DNA of 64,000 nt, taken from Catonella massiliensis. GTDB taxonomy: Bacteria > Bacillota > Clostridia > Lachnospirales > Lachnospiraceae. The notes under the pieces were generated by a model that was given only the letters and a program-made list of their open reading frames with translations, had not been told where the DNA came from and did not search any database. The number at the start of each line of letters is the position of its first letter. The stretch's first letter is position 1. The position numbers and the translations under genes are program-made. The stretch lies in NCBI RefSeq assembly GCF_016651435.1, contig NZ_JAEPRJ010000001.1:806001-870000 (forward strand), read 5' to 3'. This document shows positions 32,996 through 42,137 of the stretch, piece after piece.

Positions 32996-34243
32996 CTATG
33001 CAGTTGCTGACTTGATTTTATAACCTTGATTTCTTGCGATGATAATTGCCTGTTCTACCGTGATTTCCCGGTCAACAGGAGGCAAATCGGATTTCCGATA
33101 AAGTTCCGCATTATAGGTTTCACCATTCTTCAGCATATGATATAATGCAGTCAGAAGCATTCTTGCAATGGCAATGATTGCTTTCTTGTGACCGCGACGC
33201 TTTTTGAGACGGAGATAGCGGTTGCGAATTTCCGGATGCTTTTTGCTGGTAACAACAGCATTTGCACACTGGACCAGTAAAGGTTTGATATAGCATCCGG
33301 CCTTGGAAACCCGGACAGATTTTTTCTTCCCTGCACTTTCATTGTTGGTCGGAGTAAGACCGGCCCATGAGCATAAGTGTTTCGCCGAAGGAAAAGCCTC
33401 CATGTTGGTACCGATTTCGGAAATGATTCCGATGGTAGTAAAGTCGCTACGGATACCGGGAGCGGTTTGGAGAATGGCAAGTTCCTGCTGATAGGGAGCG
33501 GCGAGCGCAAGAATGAGTTCTTCAAGCTCTGCTTTCCGGGATTCCAAGCTTTCATAATGAGCTTTGATTACCTTAAGTTTGCCGGCTTGTTCCAGAGTGA
33601 TATAACCGTCAATAGCGTCACGGAGTTCAGGAAGTTTCTTTTTCAAACTTTTGTAAACAAGGGGTTCAAGGTCAAAAGAGGTATCTGCGGGATTTTCCAA
33701 AAGTTTATCCAGTATCGCCTGAGCAGATTTGCCGAAGGTGTCCGAAACAACGTTTCCCAACTGGATATTGGAAACCGTGAGACAGTTCTGCAAACGATTC
33801 TTTTCGCTTGATTGAAAGCAGGTCAGTTTGAAACGGTAACGCATAAGGTCACGGAGCTGACGGATGTCAGCGGGCGGCATAAAGCTACCGGCAACAAGAT
33901 CATGCTTGAACAGGTCAGCAATCCATTTGGCATCTTTCTTGTCAGTTTTCTTTCCACGGATAGCCTTAACATATTTGGGATGAGCAAGGACAATCGAACA
34001 GTCATTTTCTAAGATATTATAAACAGGAATCCAATATTTACCGGTGGATTCCATACAGACATCCTTGCAATTCCGTTTGAGTAGCCATTGTAACAAAGTT
34101 TTCAGACCGCTCGTGTAGGTAGAAAACCGGTGGCTCTCATAAGAAGTGACACCTTTATCGTTCGTAGAAGCGATACAGGCAACTACAAAAGTTTTGTGGA
34201 CATCAATACCACAACAGATTTTGTACACGATTTTTAAAGCCAT
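32996..34243 (-). CDS. IS110-family transposase, second type
   Basis: A 415-aa DEDD transposase on the minus strand, start ATG at 34243 behind AAGGAGTCCCT (an in-frame ATG at 34273 lacks a ribosome binding site). Motifs: CCGIDVHKTFVVAC (first D), CMESTGKYWIPVY (E), KKTDKKDAKWIADLF (D pair), and the C-terminal LQTAPGIRSDFTTIGIISEIG with ESAGKKKSVRVSKAGC (serine region). It is unrelated in detail to the IS110 element at 18.5 kb. Full length and apparently intact. It lies between the SMI1 gene and two small unknown genes. Confidence 0.92.
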   Translation of the reverse strand: MALKIVYKICCGIDVHKTFVVACIASTNDKGVTSYESHRFSTYTSGLKTLLQWLLKRNCKDVCMESTGKYWIPVYNILENDCSIVLAHPKYVKAIRGKKTDKKDAKWIADLFKHDLVAGSFMPPADIRQLRDLMRYRFKLTCFQSSEKNRLQNCLTVSNIQLGNVVSDTFGKSAQAILDKLLENPADTSFDLEPLVYKSLKKKLPELRDAIDGYITLEQAGKLKVIKAHYESLESRKAELEELILALAAPYQQELAILQTAPGIRSDFTTIGIISEIGTNMEAFPSAKHLCSWAGLTPTNNESAGKKKSVRVSKAGCYIKPLLVQCANAVVTSKKHPEIRNRYLRLKKRRGHKKAIIAIARMLLTALYHMLKNGETYNAELYRKSDLPPVDREITVEQAIIIARNQGYKIKSATA

Positions 34244-34470
34244 AGGGACTCCTTTCAGAATCAGAAGATTCATTAGAGATTATAGGGAGAGACGGCATTG
34301 ACTGAACGCCTAAGCCATAAACGAGATTGTTTATACAAAGATAAGATTACGTGTTCAACGACACACTTATTTGTGCTTGAAAAGGCGTACTACACATATA
34401 AATATGAGGTCATCCGGCAAGCCGGACAGCCCACTCACCTCCCCGCGATTTGTAGTATACCGAGTTCCCT
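34244..34470 (-). ncRNA. noncoding 5' flank of the second IS110 element, candidate bridge RNA
   Basis: About 230 bp before the transposase gene without an ORF. It includes the palindrome TCCGGCAAGCCGGA (34412-34425) and other short inverted repeats. In the IS110 group the bridge RNA is encoded in the upstream flank. The element's right end is not precisely visible, probably before 34470. Confidence 0.4.
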
Positions 34471-34497
34471 ACAAGAAGAATTATAAATAAAAAATAG

Positions 34498-34536
34498 GCT
34501 CAAGGAAACATTTTCATAACGTTTTGTGCCTTGAGC
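34498..34536 (+). other. hairpin with long loop
   Basis: Perfect 8-bp stem GCTCAAGG (34498-34505) / CCTTGAGC (34529-34536), no T run. It lies just before the start of the next gene, possibly a leader structure. Confidence 0.5.
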
Positions 34537-34560
34537 AAAGCGAAAGGAATGGAAATAAAT

Positions 34561-34995
34561 ATGAAAGTCAATATGAATGTTATTGTTGGCGGAACGGATG
34601 ATGAGTTAAATAGTATATTATCTGCTGCAAGAACAATAAGAAAAGAAATGAAATCTTTATTTGAAAGCTTTGAGATAGAGGCATTGCAGAAGATGGATAT
34701 TTGCGTTTGCCTTAGTGGAAATATATCAAAATATTATTCAGAGTCTGGAATTTATCAGGCAAGTTATTATCTTAAAACTAAGAAATTTATTGTATATGTT
34801 CATTTTTGTTCTAATGAGTGGAATTCTGGTAAGAAAGAAAATGTAAGTAAGTTTCTTAAAATGTATAATGACTATCTTTTGGAGCTTTCGGATATCATTA
34901 AGAAGAAAATGGCAAAGCATAAGTTGGATTTTGATAGTAAATGCTATGAAGATATAATTAGAAGAGTGTTTGAAAATGTGGAAGAATATGCTTGA
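34561..34995 (+). CDS. hypothetical protein, 144 aa
   Basis: Soluble, helix-rich protein (ILSAARTIRKEMKSLFES, FLKMYNDYLLELSDIIKKKM). ATG 34561 is preferred because AAAGGAATGG lies at the right distance; earlier in-frame ATGs do not have one. Two small unrecognised genes follow the second IS110 element here, in a region that also has an SMI1 protein, so an immunity-type role is possible but only inferred. Confidence 0.6.
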   Translation: MKVNMNVIVGGTDDELNSILSAARTIRKEMKSLFESFEIEALQKMDICVCLSGNISKYYSESGIYQASYYLKTKKFIVYVHFCSNEWNSGKKENVSKFLKMYNDYLLELSDIIKKKMAKHKLDFDSKCYEDIIRRVFENVEEYA

Positions 34996-35032
34996 TAATT
35001 AAATCATAAATTTGTAAAGGAGAAGTGCTTTA

Positions 35033-35443
35033 ATGAGTGAAAATATCGTTACTGACTTAAAACAAAGCTTGATTCAACTAATTGAACATTTACGCAATGA
35101 AAACATCATTAAAAATGTTAGCGTAGAGGATTTGAAATGTCAGACTTTTAACAGCCTTGTGATTTTATTAAGAGATACACTAGGGGAAGAATATCCTAAT
35201 ACAAAGCTAAAACCAATTATGAAAAGTGTTCATTATGCGAACAATTTTAGTGATTTATCTCTGAAGGAAAGTGCTTTTGTACTTGACGAGATTGAGCAGT
35301 ATCTCTGTGTCAATAAATTTCTCAATCACGATAAATCAGTTAAATATTTTAATAAGAGAATTACAGCCAAGGGATTTGAAATAAATCAGGAAAATTTGTT
35401 TTTGGTTATGATAGAAAGTTTGTTATATTGCAAAGCAATTTGA
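35033..35443 (+). CDS. hypothetical protein, 136 aa
   Basis: Helical soluble protein (TDLKQSLIQLIEHLRNE, VILLRDTLGEEYP, YFNKRITAKGFEINQ). AAAGGAGAAGTGCTTTA precedes ATG 35033. No recognised domain. Its last bases abut a copied fragment of the polyferredoxin gene. Confidence 0.65.
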   Translation: MSENIVTDLKQSLIQLIEHLRNENIIKNVSVEDLKCQTFNSLVILLRDTLGEEYPNTKLKPIMKSVHYANNFSDLSLKESAFVLDEIEQYLCVNKFLNHDKSVKYFNKRITAKGFEINQENLFLVMIESLLYCKAI

Positions 35444-35508
35444 GAAATAGGTTAAACAAAACGGAGTGTATTAAGTGCATGGAATGTGTTATGAATTGGG
35501 CGAAGAAG
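35442..35508 (+). repeat. duplicated 3' fragment of the polyferredoxin gene
   Basis: About 67 bases nearly identical to 36812-36878, the end of the 4Fe-4S membrane protein (R-L-N-x-T-E-C-I-K-C-M-E-C-V-M-N). In this copy the last cysteine codon and proline are changed (N-W-A-K-K) and no upstream part of the gene exists. It suggests a former tandem duplication with a 1370-bp unit, whose first copy was lost. Confidence 0.85.
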
Positions 35509-35515
35509 GATATTT

Positions 35516-35848
35516 ATGCAGGAAATGAAAATAATTCAAACATCACAAGAGTATATAACTTTCAAAGAACAAGAGAAATTTAGTCTATTTCTATTTGGTT
35601 CAGAAAAGTGCATCCCTTGCAAAGCTTTAAAGGAGAAAATTAGAGCTTGGAATGAGTCTCATCCACAGGTATTTTGTGGCTATGTGCCGTTGGAGGAGAA
35701 TATTTCGCTTGCAGCACAGGAAAATATCTTGGGAGCACCCGCAGTACTCGCTTTTGTTGGAGGAAAGGAGGCAATACGAAAGGCAGGATATTTTAGCTTG
35801 GAAGAAGTGTTTTCCTCTATGGACCGATACATATCCTGTAGTGCTTGA
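35516..35848 (+). CDS. thioredoxin-like protein
   Basis: A 110-aa protein with the thioredoxin fold: LFLFGSEKCIPCKALK carries the redox pair CIPC near residues 32-35, and the cis-proline loop is GAPAVLAF. ATG 35516 follows AAGGATATTT. It precedes a membrane polyferredoxin, suggesting a shared electron-transfer role. The start lies in DNA that fuses the duplicated polyferredoxin tail to this gene. Confidence 0.8.
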   Translation: MQEMKIIQTSQEYITFKEQEKFSLFLFGSEKCIPCKALKEKIRAWNESHPQVFCGYVPLEENISLAAQENILGAPAVLAFVGGKEAIRKAGYFSLEEVFSSMDRYISCSA

Positions 35849-35945
35849 GCATCTGAGAAAATAGAATGTAGAAAATGCCTATTCGTTGCATAACTTGGGC
35901 TTGTTTGTGATACTATCGGTGTGGTTGTAAAGAGAGGCCGAACTG

Positions 35946-36041
35946 ATGAAGGATGTTGTAAAGACATTGCATGATAATGATGGAATCCTCACAATGAGCA
36001 TATATGACTTCTTACTAAATGAGAATAGCCTGGAACTATAA
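35946..36041 (+). CDS. small ORF between thioredoxin and polyferredoxin genes
   Basis: 31 codons (MKDVVKTLHDNDGILTMSIY and so on) behind AGAGAGGCCGAAC, ending 21 bp before the polyferredoxin. Possibly a short coupled peptide; the coding status is uncertain. Confidence 0.35.
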   Translation: MKDVVKTLHDNDGILTMSIYDFLLNENSLEL

Positions 36042-36062
36042 AAAGGAAAAGAGGTAGTGTTT

Positions 36063-36887
36063 ATGCAAATAAAAAAATATCTATTGCCTATTATTATGCT
36101 TTCGATATTTGAAACAGTGGCAGTAGTGCTGTGGCTGACGAAAGATAACCTCTTTTATCTGTTTAACTTTAGCTACATAGGACTGTCCATATCGCTAGGT
36201 ATTTTTTTGTTTATCAGAAAATACAAGCATGCTAGGCGTATAGTCCAGTTGTTGGTAGGTCTTTATATGCTTGTTTATCTTGGACTTATTTGTAACGAGA
36301 ATATGCAGATAGAGGGATTCTGGTACTACCTGTTTACAGGCGTATTTGAGGCAGCAACTATTCACTATGCGGTAGCAAAGATATTTGGGCCGCTGCTTTT
36401 TGGAAGAGGATGGTGCGGATATGCCTGTTGGACGGCTATGGTTCTGGATTTTCTTCCTTACAAGATACCTAAAAACCCAAGAAAGAACATTGGGTGGATT
36501 AGGTACATAACCTTTGCAGCATCTTTTATTTTTGTGGCAGCGTTGTTTCTTGCTAAGGTCGGAAACATAGAACGCATCATGTTCTGGGCCTTTATCATTG
36601 GGAACATTGTATACTATGCAGTAGGGATAGCACTGGCATTTGCCTTTAAGGACAACAGGGCATTTTGTAAGTATATTTGCCCAATCACAGTGTTCCTTAA
36701 ACCGATGACTTACTTCTCTTTGATGCGTATAACCTGTAATAAAGAAAAGTGCATCAATTGCGGAAAATGTAAAAGGGTATGTCCAATGAATGTGGACGTT
36801 ACGGACAATTCGAGAAATAGGTTAAACGGAACGGAGTGTATTAAGTGCATGGAATGTGTTATGAATTGCCCGAAGGGGGCACTTTAA
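36063..36887 (+). CDS. membrane-bound 4Fe-4S polyferredoxin (NapH/NosR-like)
   Basis: A 274-aa protein with about six transmembrane segments, the FGRGWCGYACW and CKYICPI cysteine motifs, and a C-terminal pair of 4Fe-4S clusters (CINCGKCKRVCP and CIKCMECVMNCP). It passes electrons between membrane and cytoplasm. ATG 36063 follows AAGAGGTAGTGTTT. The neighbouring thioredoxin-like gene hints at a thiol-redox partner. Its 3' end has a copied fragment at 35442. Confidence 0.85.
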   Translation: MQIKKYLLPIIMLSIFETVAVVLWLTKDNLFYLFNFSYIGLSISLGIFLFIRKYKHARRIVQLLVGLYMLVYLGLICNENMQIEGFWYYLFTGVFEAATIHYAVAKIFGPLLFGRGWCGYACWTAMVLDFLPYKIPKNPRKNIGWIRYITFAASFIFVAALFLAKVGNIERIMFWAFIIGNIVYYAVGIALAFAFKDNRAFCKYICPITVFLKPMTYFSLMRITCNKEKCINCGKCKRVCPMNVDVTDNSRNRLNGTECIKCMECVMNCPKGAL

Positions 36888-36905
36888 ACTCATTAAAATA
36901 ATCCC

Positions 36906-36934
36906 TTGACAATAAAATGCCGTAATGATAACAT
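36906..36934 (+). promoter_or_regulatory. promoter of trpB
   Basis: TTGACA (36906-36911), 17-bp spacer, TAACAT (36929-36934), 55 bp before the trpB start. Confidence 0.5.
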
Positions 36935-36989
36935 TAATTATTTTTACGAGATAAGACGTTTAATTTTATTATGAAAGGAATTAGTAATT

Positions 36990-38231
36990 ATGAAAACTTA
37001 TCGTGATTTTGATAACTACCTAAAGAACTTTCCTGATGAAAAGGGATATTTCGGGGAATACGGAGGAATGATATTACCTCCTGAACTAGTTCCTGCTTTT
37101 AAGGACATTACCGAGGCGTATGCGGAGATTTGCAATAATGCACGTTTTATTAATGAATTAAGACGTATCAGAAAAGAATTTCAAGGCAGACCTACCCCTG
37201 TTTATCACTGTGAACGCTTATCTTCATTGCTAGGAAAATGTCAGATATATCTTAAAAGAGAAGACCTTAACCATACCGGCGCACATAAGATAAATCACTG
37301 TATGGGTGAAGGTTTGCTCGCCAAATTCTTAGGCAAGAAAAAGCTCATAGCTGAAACAGGTGCAGGACAGCATGGAGTTGCACTTGCAACTGCTGCGGCA
37401 TACTTTGGTCTTGAATGTGATATTTACATGGGAGAAGTTGATATAGCAAAGCAGCATCCTAATGTAATAAGGATGAAAATGCTTGGAGCCAATGTAATCC
37501 CTGCAACCCACGGACTTAAGACGCTTAAAGAGGCTGTGGATGCTGCATTTGAAGCATATCTTAAAGAATATAAGGATGCAATATACTGCATAGGCTCTGC
37601 TGTAGGACCTCATCCATTTCCTATGATTGTTCGTGATTTTCAGTCAATTGTAGGCATCGAAGCGAAGGATCAGTTTAAGGAAATGACAGGCAATCTACCT
37701 GATGTTGTTTGTGCATCAGTTGGAGGAGGCTCCAATGCCATAGGAATGTTTGAAGCGTTTCTTCCTGAACCTGTTGATATTGTTGGTGTAGAACCACTAG
37801 GAAGAGGAAGTGGCGTAGGAGACCATGCTGCAAGTATGACCTTTGGTAAAAAGGGAATTCTTCACGGCTTTGAAAGCCTGCTCTTACAGGATGAAAATGG
37901 GGAGCCACTGCCTGTATACTCTATAGCAAGCGGACTTGATTATCCGTCTGTAGGTCCTGAACACGCATATTTGAAAGATTGTGGAAGAGTAAAGTACGAA
38001 GCCGTAACTGATGATGAGGCTATGCAGGCATTTTTCTTGCTCTCACGTTATGAAGGTATCATTCCTGCAATAGAGAGCTCACATGCTTTGGCGTATGCAA
38101 TTAAGCATGCTAAAAATCAGAACTCAGGTACAATACTTGTCAATCTTTCAGGTCGAGGAGATAAGGATATCGACTATGTATATGAGAAATACGGTACAGG
38201 TGAGCAGTTCTTAAAAGAGTTTAAAAAATAA
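36990..38231 (+). CDS. trpB: tryptophan synthase beta chain, stand-alone
   Basis: A 413-aa PLP enzyme joining indole and serine to give tryptophan. Markers: [16 protein letters not shown], the PLP lysine in [20 protein letters not shown], the phosphate loop [10 protein letters not shown] and the C-terminal SGRGDKDI. No trpA or other trp gene is adjacent; a lone copy would allow use of free indole. ATG 36990 follows AAAGGAATTAGTA. Terminated by the hairpin at 38275. Confidence 0.93.
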   Translation: MKTYRDFDNYLKNFPDEKGYFGEYGGMILPPELVPAFKDITEAYAEICNNARFINELRRIRKEFQGRPTPVYHCERLSSLLGKCQIYLKREDLNHTGAHKINHCMGEGLLAKFLGKKKLIAETGAGQHGVALATAAAYFGLECDIYMGEVDIAKQHPNVIRMKMLGANVIPATHGLKTLKEAVDAAFEAYLKEYKDAIYCIGSAVGPHPFPMIVRDFQSIVGIEAKDQFKEMTGNLPDVVCASVGGGSNAIGMFEAFLPEPVDIVGVEPLGRGSGVGDHAASMTFGKKGILHGFESLLLQDENGEPLPVYSIASGLDYPSVGPEHAYLKDCGRVKYEAVTDDEAMQAFFLLSRYEGIIPAIESSHALAYAIKHAKNQNSGTILVNLSGRGDKDIDYVYEKYGTGEQFLKEFKK

Positions 38232-38274
38232 AAAATAATTTTTCACACAATAAGCTAAGGAATTTTATTCTGCA

Positions 38275-38309
38275 TAGTAGGGGTGCAAAACACCTCTACT
38301 ATTTTTTTT
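38275..38309 (+). terminator. terminator after trpB
   Basis: Eleven-pair stem TAGTAGGGGTG (38275-38285) / CACCTCTACTA (38291-38301) with one G-T pair, then eight T. Confidence 0.85.
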
Positions 38310-38354
38310 AAAATCATGGTATTGATTACTGTATGAACAATTTCCGAAACAACC

Positions 38355-38399
38355 TTGAAGATTAAGAAAAGATATGGTATTATGTTAGTATTAACTAAC
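38355..38399 (+). promoter_or_regulatory. promoter and operator of the ABC exporter pair
   Basis: TTGAAG (38355-38360), 17-bp spacer and TATTAT (38378-38383), followed at once by the palindrome GTTAG-TATTAA-CTAAC (38384-38399). The same GTTAG-N6-CTAAC pattern lies in the promoter of the TetR-ABC-ECF operon (57102-57117). The half-sites resemble those of DtxR-type metal regulators; this is inference. Confidence 0.7.
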
Positions 38400-38483
38400 T
38401 ACATTTTAAATCAGTCGTTCGCTAATTTAGTCTGTTCTAAGAACTTAGGAAACAAATCTTAATGTACAAAGGAGATTATGAAG

Positions 38484-40289
38484 ATGAAAACTGAAGAAGG
38501 TACTAGAAGAGAATCGGCATCATTCTTTAAGGAACTAGGGGGATTTATGCGCCCGTATAGAGGTGGATATTCTTCGTCTGTAATTATCAGCGTACTCTCA
38601 GTATTACTTAATGTAGGCACCTATATCTTTGCAGGAAAGATAGTTGTAGAATTATTTTCTTCCCATTCGGATTGGAGTAAGATTGTAAGCTTTGGAGTTT
38701 TCTTAGCTTTATGCAAAATTGGTAGTGGGCTTGCAATGAATTTGTCCACCTGGTTGTCTCATAAGGCAGCATTCAAAACTTTAAGAGATATTAGAATAGC
38801 TTTTGCCAAGAAGATGCTCAGACTTCCGCTTGGATACTTTGAAGTAAATGGTAGTGGAAGGCTTAAGACCATATTGGTTGATAACATTGAAGGAATGGAA
38901 AAGACACTTGCTCATATGTTACCTGAGATGACGGGTAACCTTATAGGGCCGTTATTCCTTATTGTATGGATGTTCTTTATAGACTGGAGAGTAGCTCTTG
39001 CTATGACTATATGGATATTACTTGGATTTTCTGTCACCATGGGTATGATGAGGGGTTATGAAGAGAAGTTTAGGGGCCAGCTAAAAGCCTCAAAAAGTAT
39101 GAACCAGGCTATAGTTGAATTTGTAAGTGGTATTGAAGTAATCAAGAACTTTGGTAGAACTAAGGAAAGCTATCTAAAGTATGTAGAGGCTATTAAAGGA
39201 CATGCAGACTATAATGTTGGGTGGATGAGAGAAACTCAGGTGTATTCCTCCTTGGGTATGGCAATTGCACCATTTTCAATATTCCCTGTTCTTATATCAG
39301 GACTGATATTTTGGAGTGACGGCAGTCTAAAGACATCCTTGTTTTTCCTCTTGATAATACTGTCTTTTGGAATATTTTCACCCCTTATGATAGCTTTAAC
39401 CTATATTGACCAGGTTGCTCAAATGGGCACTTACGCTAAGGAAATCAGGAATGTATTAAATTATCCCGAACTTAGAAGAGGAGATAAAACAGACTTTAAC
39501 AATAACGATATAGAGTTTAAAGGAGTAAGTTTTTCCTATGATAAATTCTCTAATGATGGTTTGGGAAAGGCTTTAGCTAATATAAACAAAAAGGCAGCCG
39601 ATAATGTTTCTTTTAAGATAAAAGAAGGAAGTATGACGGCTTTAGTGGGGCCTTCAGGAAGTGGTAAATCCACAGTCGGCAAGCTTCTTGCAGGATATTG
39701 GGATGTGGATTATGGAAGTATAACCATAGGGGGCTGTGACATAAGGGAGTATTCACAAGAGGCGCTAAACGAAAGAATTGCTTTTGTAGACCAGGACACC
39801 TTCCTGTTTGATAAAACAATTAGAGATAATATTCGCCTTGGGAATAATGATGCTACCGATGAGGAGATAGAGGAGGCTGCAAAGAAAGCAGGTTGCCACG
39901 AGTTCATTTTGTCACTGCCTAATGGCTATGAGACTATGGCTGGCTCTGGTGGAGGCAGCCTTTCAGGTGGTGAAAGGCAAAGAATTACAATTGCAAGAGC
40001 TATGATGAAAAATGCTCCTATTATGATACTTGATGAAGCCACATCAAGTTCTGATCCTGAAAATGAAGCGTCCATTCAGAAATCTTTGTCTGCAGCGGCA
40101 AGAGGTAAGACTCTGATTGTTATAGCGCATAGACTGACGACTATTAAGAATGCAAATCAAATAGCATATATAGAGGACGGACGCATTAAACAGATGGGCA
40201 CACATGAAGAACTGATGAGATCTTGTTCTGATTACAGGATGATGTGGGAGCTATCAGAGGGGGATAAAACTCCTGCTTGGGAGGACTAA
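38484..40289 (+). CDS. ABC transporter, fused permease/ATPase, subunit 1
   Basis: A 601-aa half-transporter: six membrane helices (about 30-315), then an ATPase with Walker A GPSGSGKSTVGKLL, signature LSGGERQRITIA, Walker B MILDEATSSSDP and H-loop IAHRL. ATG 38484 is preferred to 38478 for spacing to GGAG. It pairs with the next gene (1-bp gap) as a heterodimer, of the type also seen with siderophore or haem systems (IrtAB/YbtPQ/SiaDE-like). It is a paralog of the 57767 and 59505 genes. Confidence 0.88.
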   Translation: MKTEEGTRRESASFFKELGGFMRPYRGGYSSSVIISVLSVLLNVGTYIFAGKIVVELFSSHSDWSKIVSFGVFLALCKIGSGLAMNLSTWLSHKAAFKTLRDIRIAFAKKMLRLPLGYFEVNGSGRLKTILVDNIEGMEKTLAHMLPEMTGNLIGPLFLIVWMFFIDWRVALAMTIWILLGFSVTMGMMRGYEEKFRGQLKASKSMNQAIVEFVSGIEVIKNFGRTKESYLKYVEAIKGHADYNVGWMRETQVYSSLGMAIAPFSIFPVLISGLIFWSDGSLKTSLFFLLIILSFGIFSPLMIALTYIDQVAQMGTYAKEIRNVLNYPELRRGDKTDFNNNDIEFKGVSFSYDKFSNDGLGKALANINKKAADNVSFKIKEGSMTALVGPSGSGKSTVGKLLAGYWDVDYGSITIGGCDIREYSQEALNERIAFVDQDTFLFDKTIRDNIRLGNNDATDEEIEEAAKKAGCHEFILSLPNGYETMAGSGGGSLSGGERQRITIARAMMKNAPIMILDEATSSSDPENEASIQKSLSAAARGKTLIVIAHRLTTIKNANQIAYIEDGRIKQMGTHEELMRSCSDYRMMWELSEGDKTPAWED

Positions 40290-40290
40290 T

Positions 40291-42024
40291 ATGATAAATA
40301 CAGTTAAAAAACTCTGGGAATTTAGTAAATATCAGCATAAAACTTTTATCATCACACTGATTATGTCGCTTGTACATGCATTTATTGGAGTTACACAGCT
40401 TATTGCAATAATGCTGGTTATAGATGTAATAATAAATGGTACACCTACAGCCACTGCAATAAGGAATATTATTATACTTACCATAGTGTGTGCACTAGGA
40501 AGCTTTATAACATCATTTTTTGAACAGTCCGGCAGTGTGGCTGTCGGCTTTTACATGACAGCCGATAAGCGAATTGGACTGGGGAACTTCTTAAAGATAC
40601 TTCCGCTTGGATTTTTCAGTGACAATTCATCGGGGAAAATTGTAGCTACACTTACTACTACTCTTAGTGGTATTGAAACCGGTGCGGCAATGGCAATGAT
40701 TACTACGGTGTCGGGTATTTTCAGTGCATTAGCCATGTTTATAACCGTTTGTTTTTATGAGTTAAAGGTTGGTGTTATCACAGGAGTTGGCATGGTTATC
40801 TATCTTCTTACTGTGGATTTTCAGATGAGACTATCAAGGAAGAATGCACCATTTTTACAAAAAGCACAGAGCGCTTTAGCGGCGGCAACTCTTACCTTCG
40901 TTCAGGGTATTAAAGTCACAAAAACATTTAGCGTTAAGGAAGGAAATGTTCAGTTAAATGAGGCTATTAAGGACAGCGAGGAAGCTAATATAAGTCTAAC
41001 CAATAAATCTATGCCATCGCAGTTCTTAAGCAGACTTGTAATAGCAATATTTGAAATGTTGATTATTGTCTCTACACTTTGGATGTATAAGGAAGGAAGC
41101 CTTGCCCTTTTTAAGACAATAATTCTCATTATATTTAGTTTTATGGCATATGTTTCTCTAAATCAGGCAGGATCAATTTTATCTATGATGGGGCTGTTAG
41201 ATAGTGGGCTTAAGGAGGTTGGAGAGGTTGAAGCCACACAGACAATGAGACAGAGCGATAATCCTAAACCTATGGGAAATAATGACATAGAGCTTAATGA
41301 GGTGACATTTTCTTATGGAGATAATGAGGTATTGCATAAGGTGTCTGCAACAATCAAAGAAAATTCCCTTACTGCAATTATTGGACCATCAGGTTCCGGA
41401 AAGACTACCTTATGTGAGCTAATTCCGAGATTTCACGATATAAACAGAGGAAGTATCAAAATTGGAGGAGTAGATATAAGAGATGTGAACTATGATGAAC
41501 TAATGAAACGAATCAGCATGGTATTTCAAAGAGTATATTTATTCGAGGACAGCATATATAATAATATAGCATTCGGTAAACCGGGGGCAGGGATTGAGGA
41601 AGTCCGCAGGGCTGCAAGGGCTGCAAATATCGATGAATTTATCGAGGCACTTCCTGATGGATATAATACAGTGCTTGATGAAGGAGGCAGCAGCCTCTCA
41701 GGAGGTGAAAAGCAGAGGATATCAATAGCTCGTGCAATTCTAAAAGACGCTCCAATCATCATAATGGATGAAGCAACAGCAGCACTGGATGCTGAGAATG
41801 AACACGAAATCATCGCTGCTATAGAAGCCCTTACTAAAAATAAGACAGTAATTATGATAGCGCATCGTATTAAATCTATTAAAAATGCAGATCATATCAT
41901 TGCGATTAAAGATGGCAGGGTAGTACAGGATGGAAGTCCCAAAGAACTTGCAGGAAAAGAAGGCTTATATAGGGATTTCCTGCGATCAAGAGAGGAAATA
42001 TCGGGGTGGACAATTAATAACTAA
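40291..42024 (+). CDS. ABC transporter, fused permease/ATPase, subunit 2
   Basis: A 577-aa half-transporter with six membrane helices and a complete ATPase (GPSGSGKTTLCEL, LSGGEKQRISIA, IIMDEATAALDA, IAHRI). GGGAGGAC precedes ATG 40291. It forms an operon and presumably a heterodimer with the preceding gene. Substrate unknown; the shared palindrome with the 57 kb operon suggests joint control with the ECF importer. Confidence 0.88.
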   Translation: MINTVKKLWEFSKYQHKTFIITLIMSLVHAFIGVTQLIAIMLVIDVIINGTPTATAIRNIIILTIVCALGSFITSFFEQSGSVAVGFYMTADKRIGLGNFLKILPLGFFSDNSSGKIVATLTTTLSGIETGAAMAMITTVSGIFSALAMFITVCFYELKVGVITGVGMVIYLLTVDFQMRLSRKNAPFLQKAQSALAAATLTFVQGIKVTKTFSVKEGNVQLNEAIKDSEEANISLTNKSMPSQFLSRLVIAIFEMLIIVSTLWMYKEGSLALFKTIILIIFSFMAYVSLNQAGSILSMMGLLDSGLKEVGEVEATQTMRQSDNPKPMGNNDIELNEVTFSYGDNEVLHKVSATIKENSLTAIIGPSGSGKTTLCELIPRFHDINRGSIKIGGVDIRDVNYDELMKRISMVFQRVYLFEDSIYNNIAFGKPGAGIEEVRRAARAANIDEFIEALPDGYNTVLDEGGSSLSGGEKQRISIARAILKDAPIIIMDEATAALDAENEHEIIAAIEALTKNKTVIMIAHRIKSIKNADHIIAIKDGRVVQDGSPKELAGKEGLYRDFLRSREEISGWTINN

Positions 42025-42078
42025 GCTTGGGCTAAAGGGTCTATATACAGTCAAATGAGAAATTATCACATTTAAGGG

Positions 42079-42106
42079 TTGATTTTTGGTAAAAACAGTA
42101 TATAAT
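42079..42106 (+). promoter_or_regulatory. promoter of the AbiL-like pair
   Basis: TTGATT (42079-42084), 16-bp spacer, TATAAT (42101-42106), 32 bp before the ATPase start. Confidence 0.65.
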
Positions 42107-42137
42107 AATAAGCAGGAAAGGATGTGAGGTAATTAAT

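Noticed and set aside
33151..33811. ORFs on both strands overlapping the second IS110 transposase
   Set aside because: They are shadow frames of a full-length, motif-complete transposase gene.
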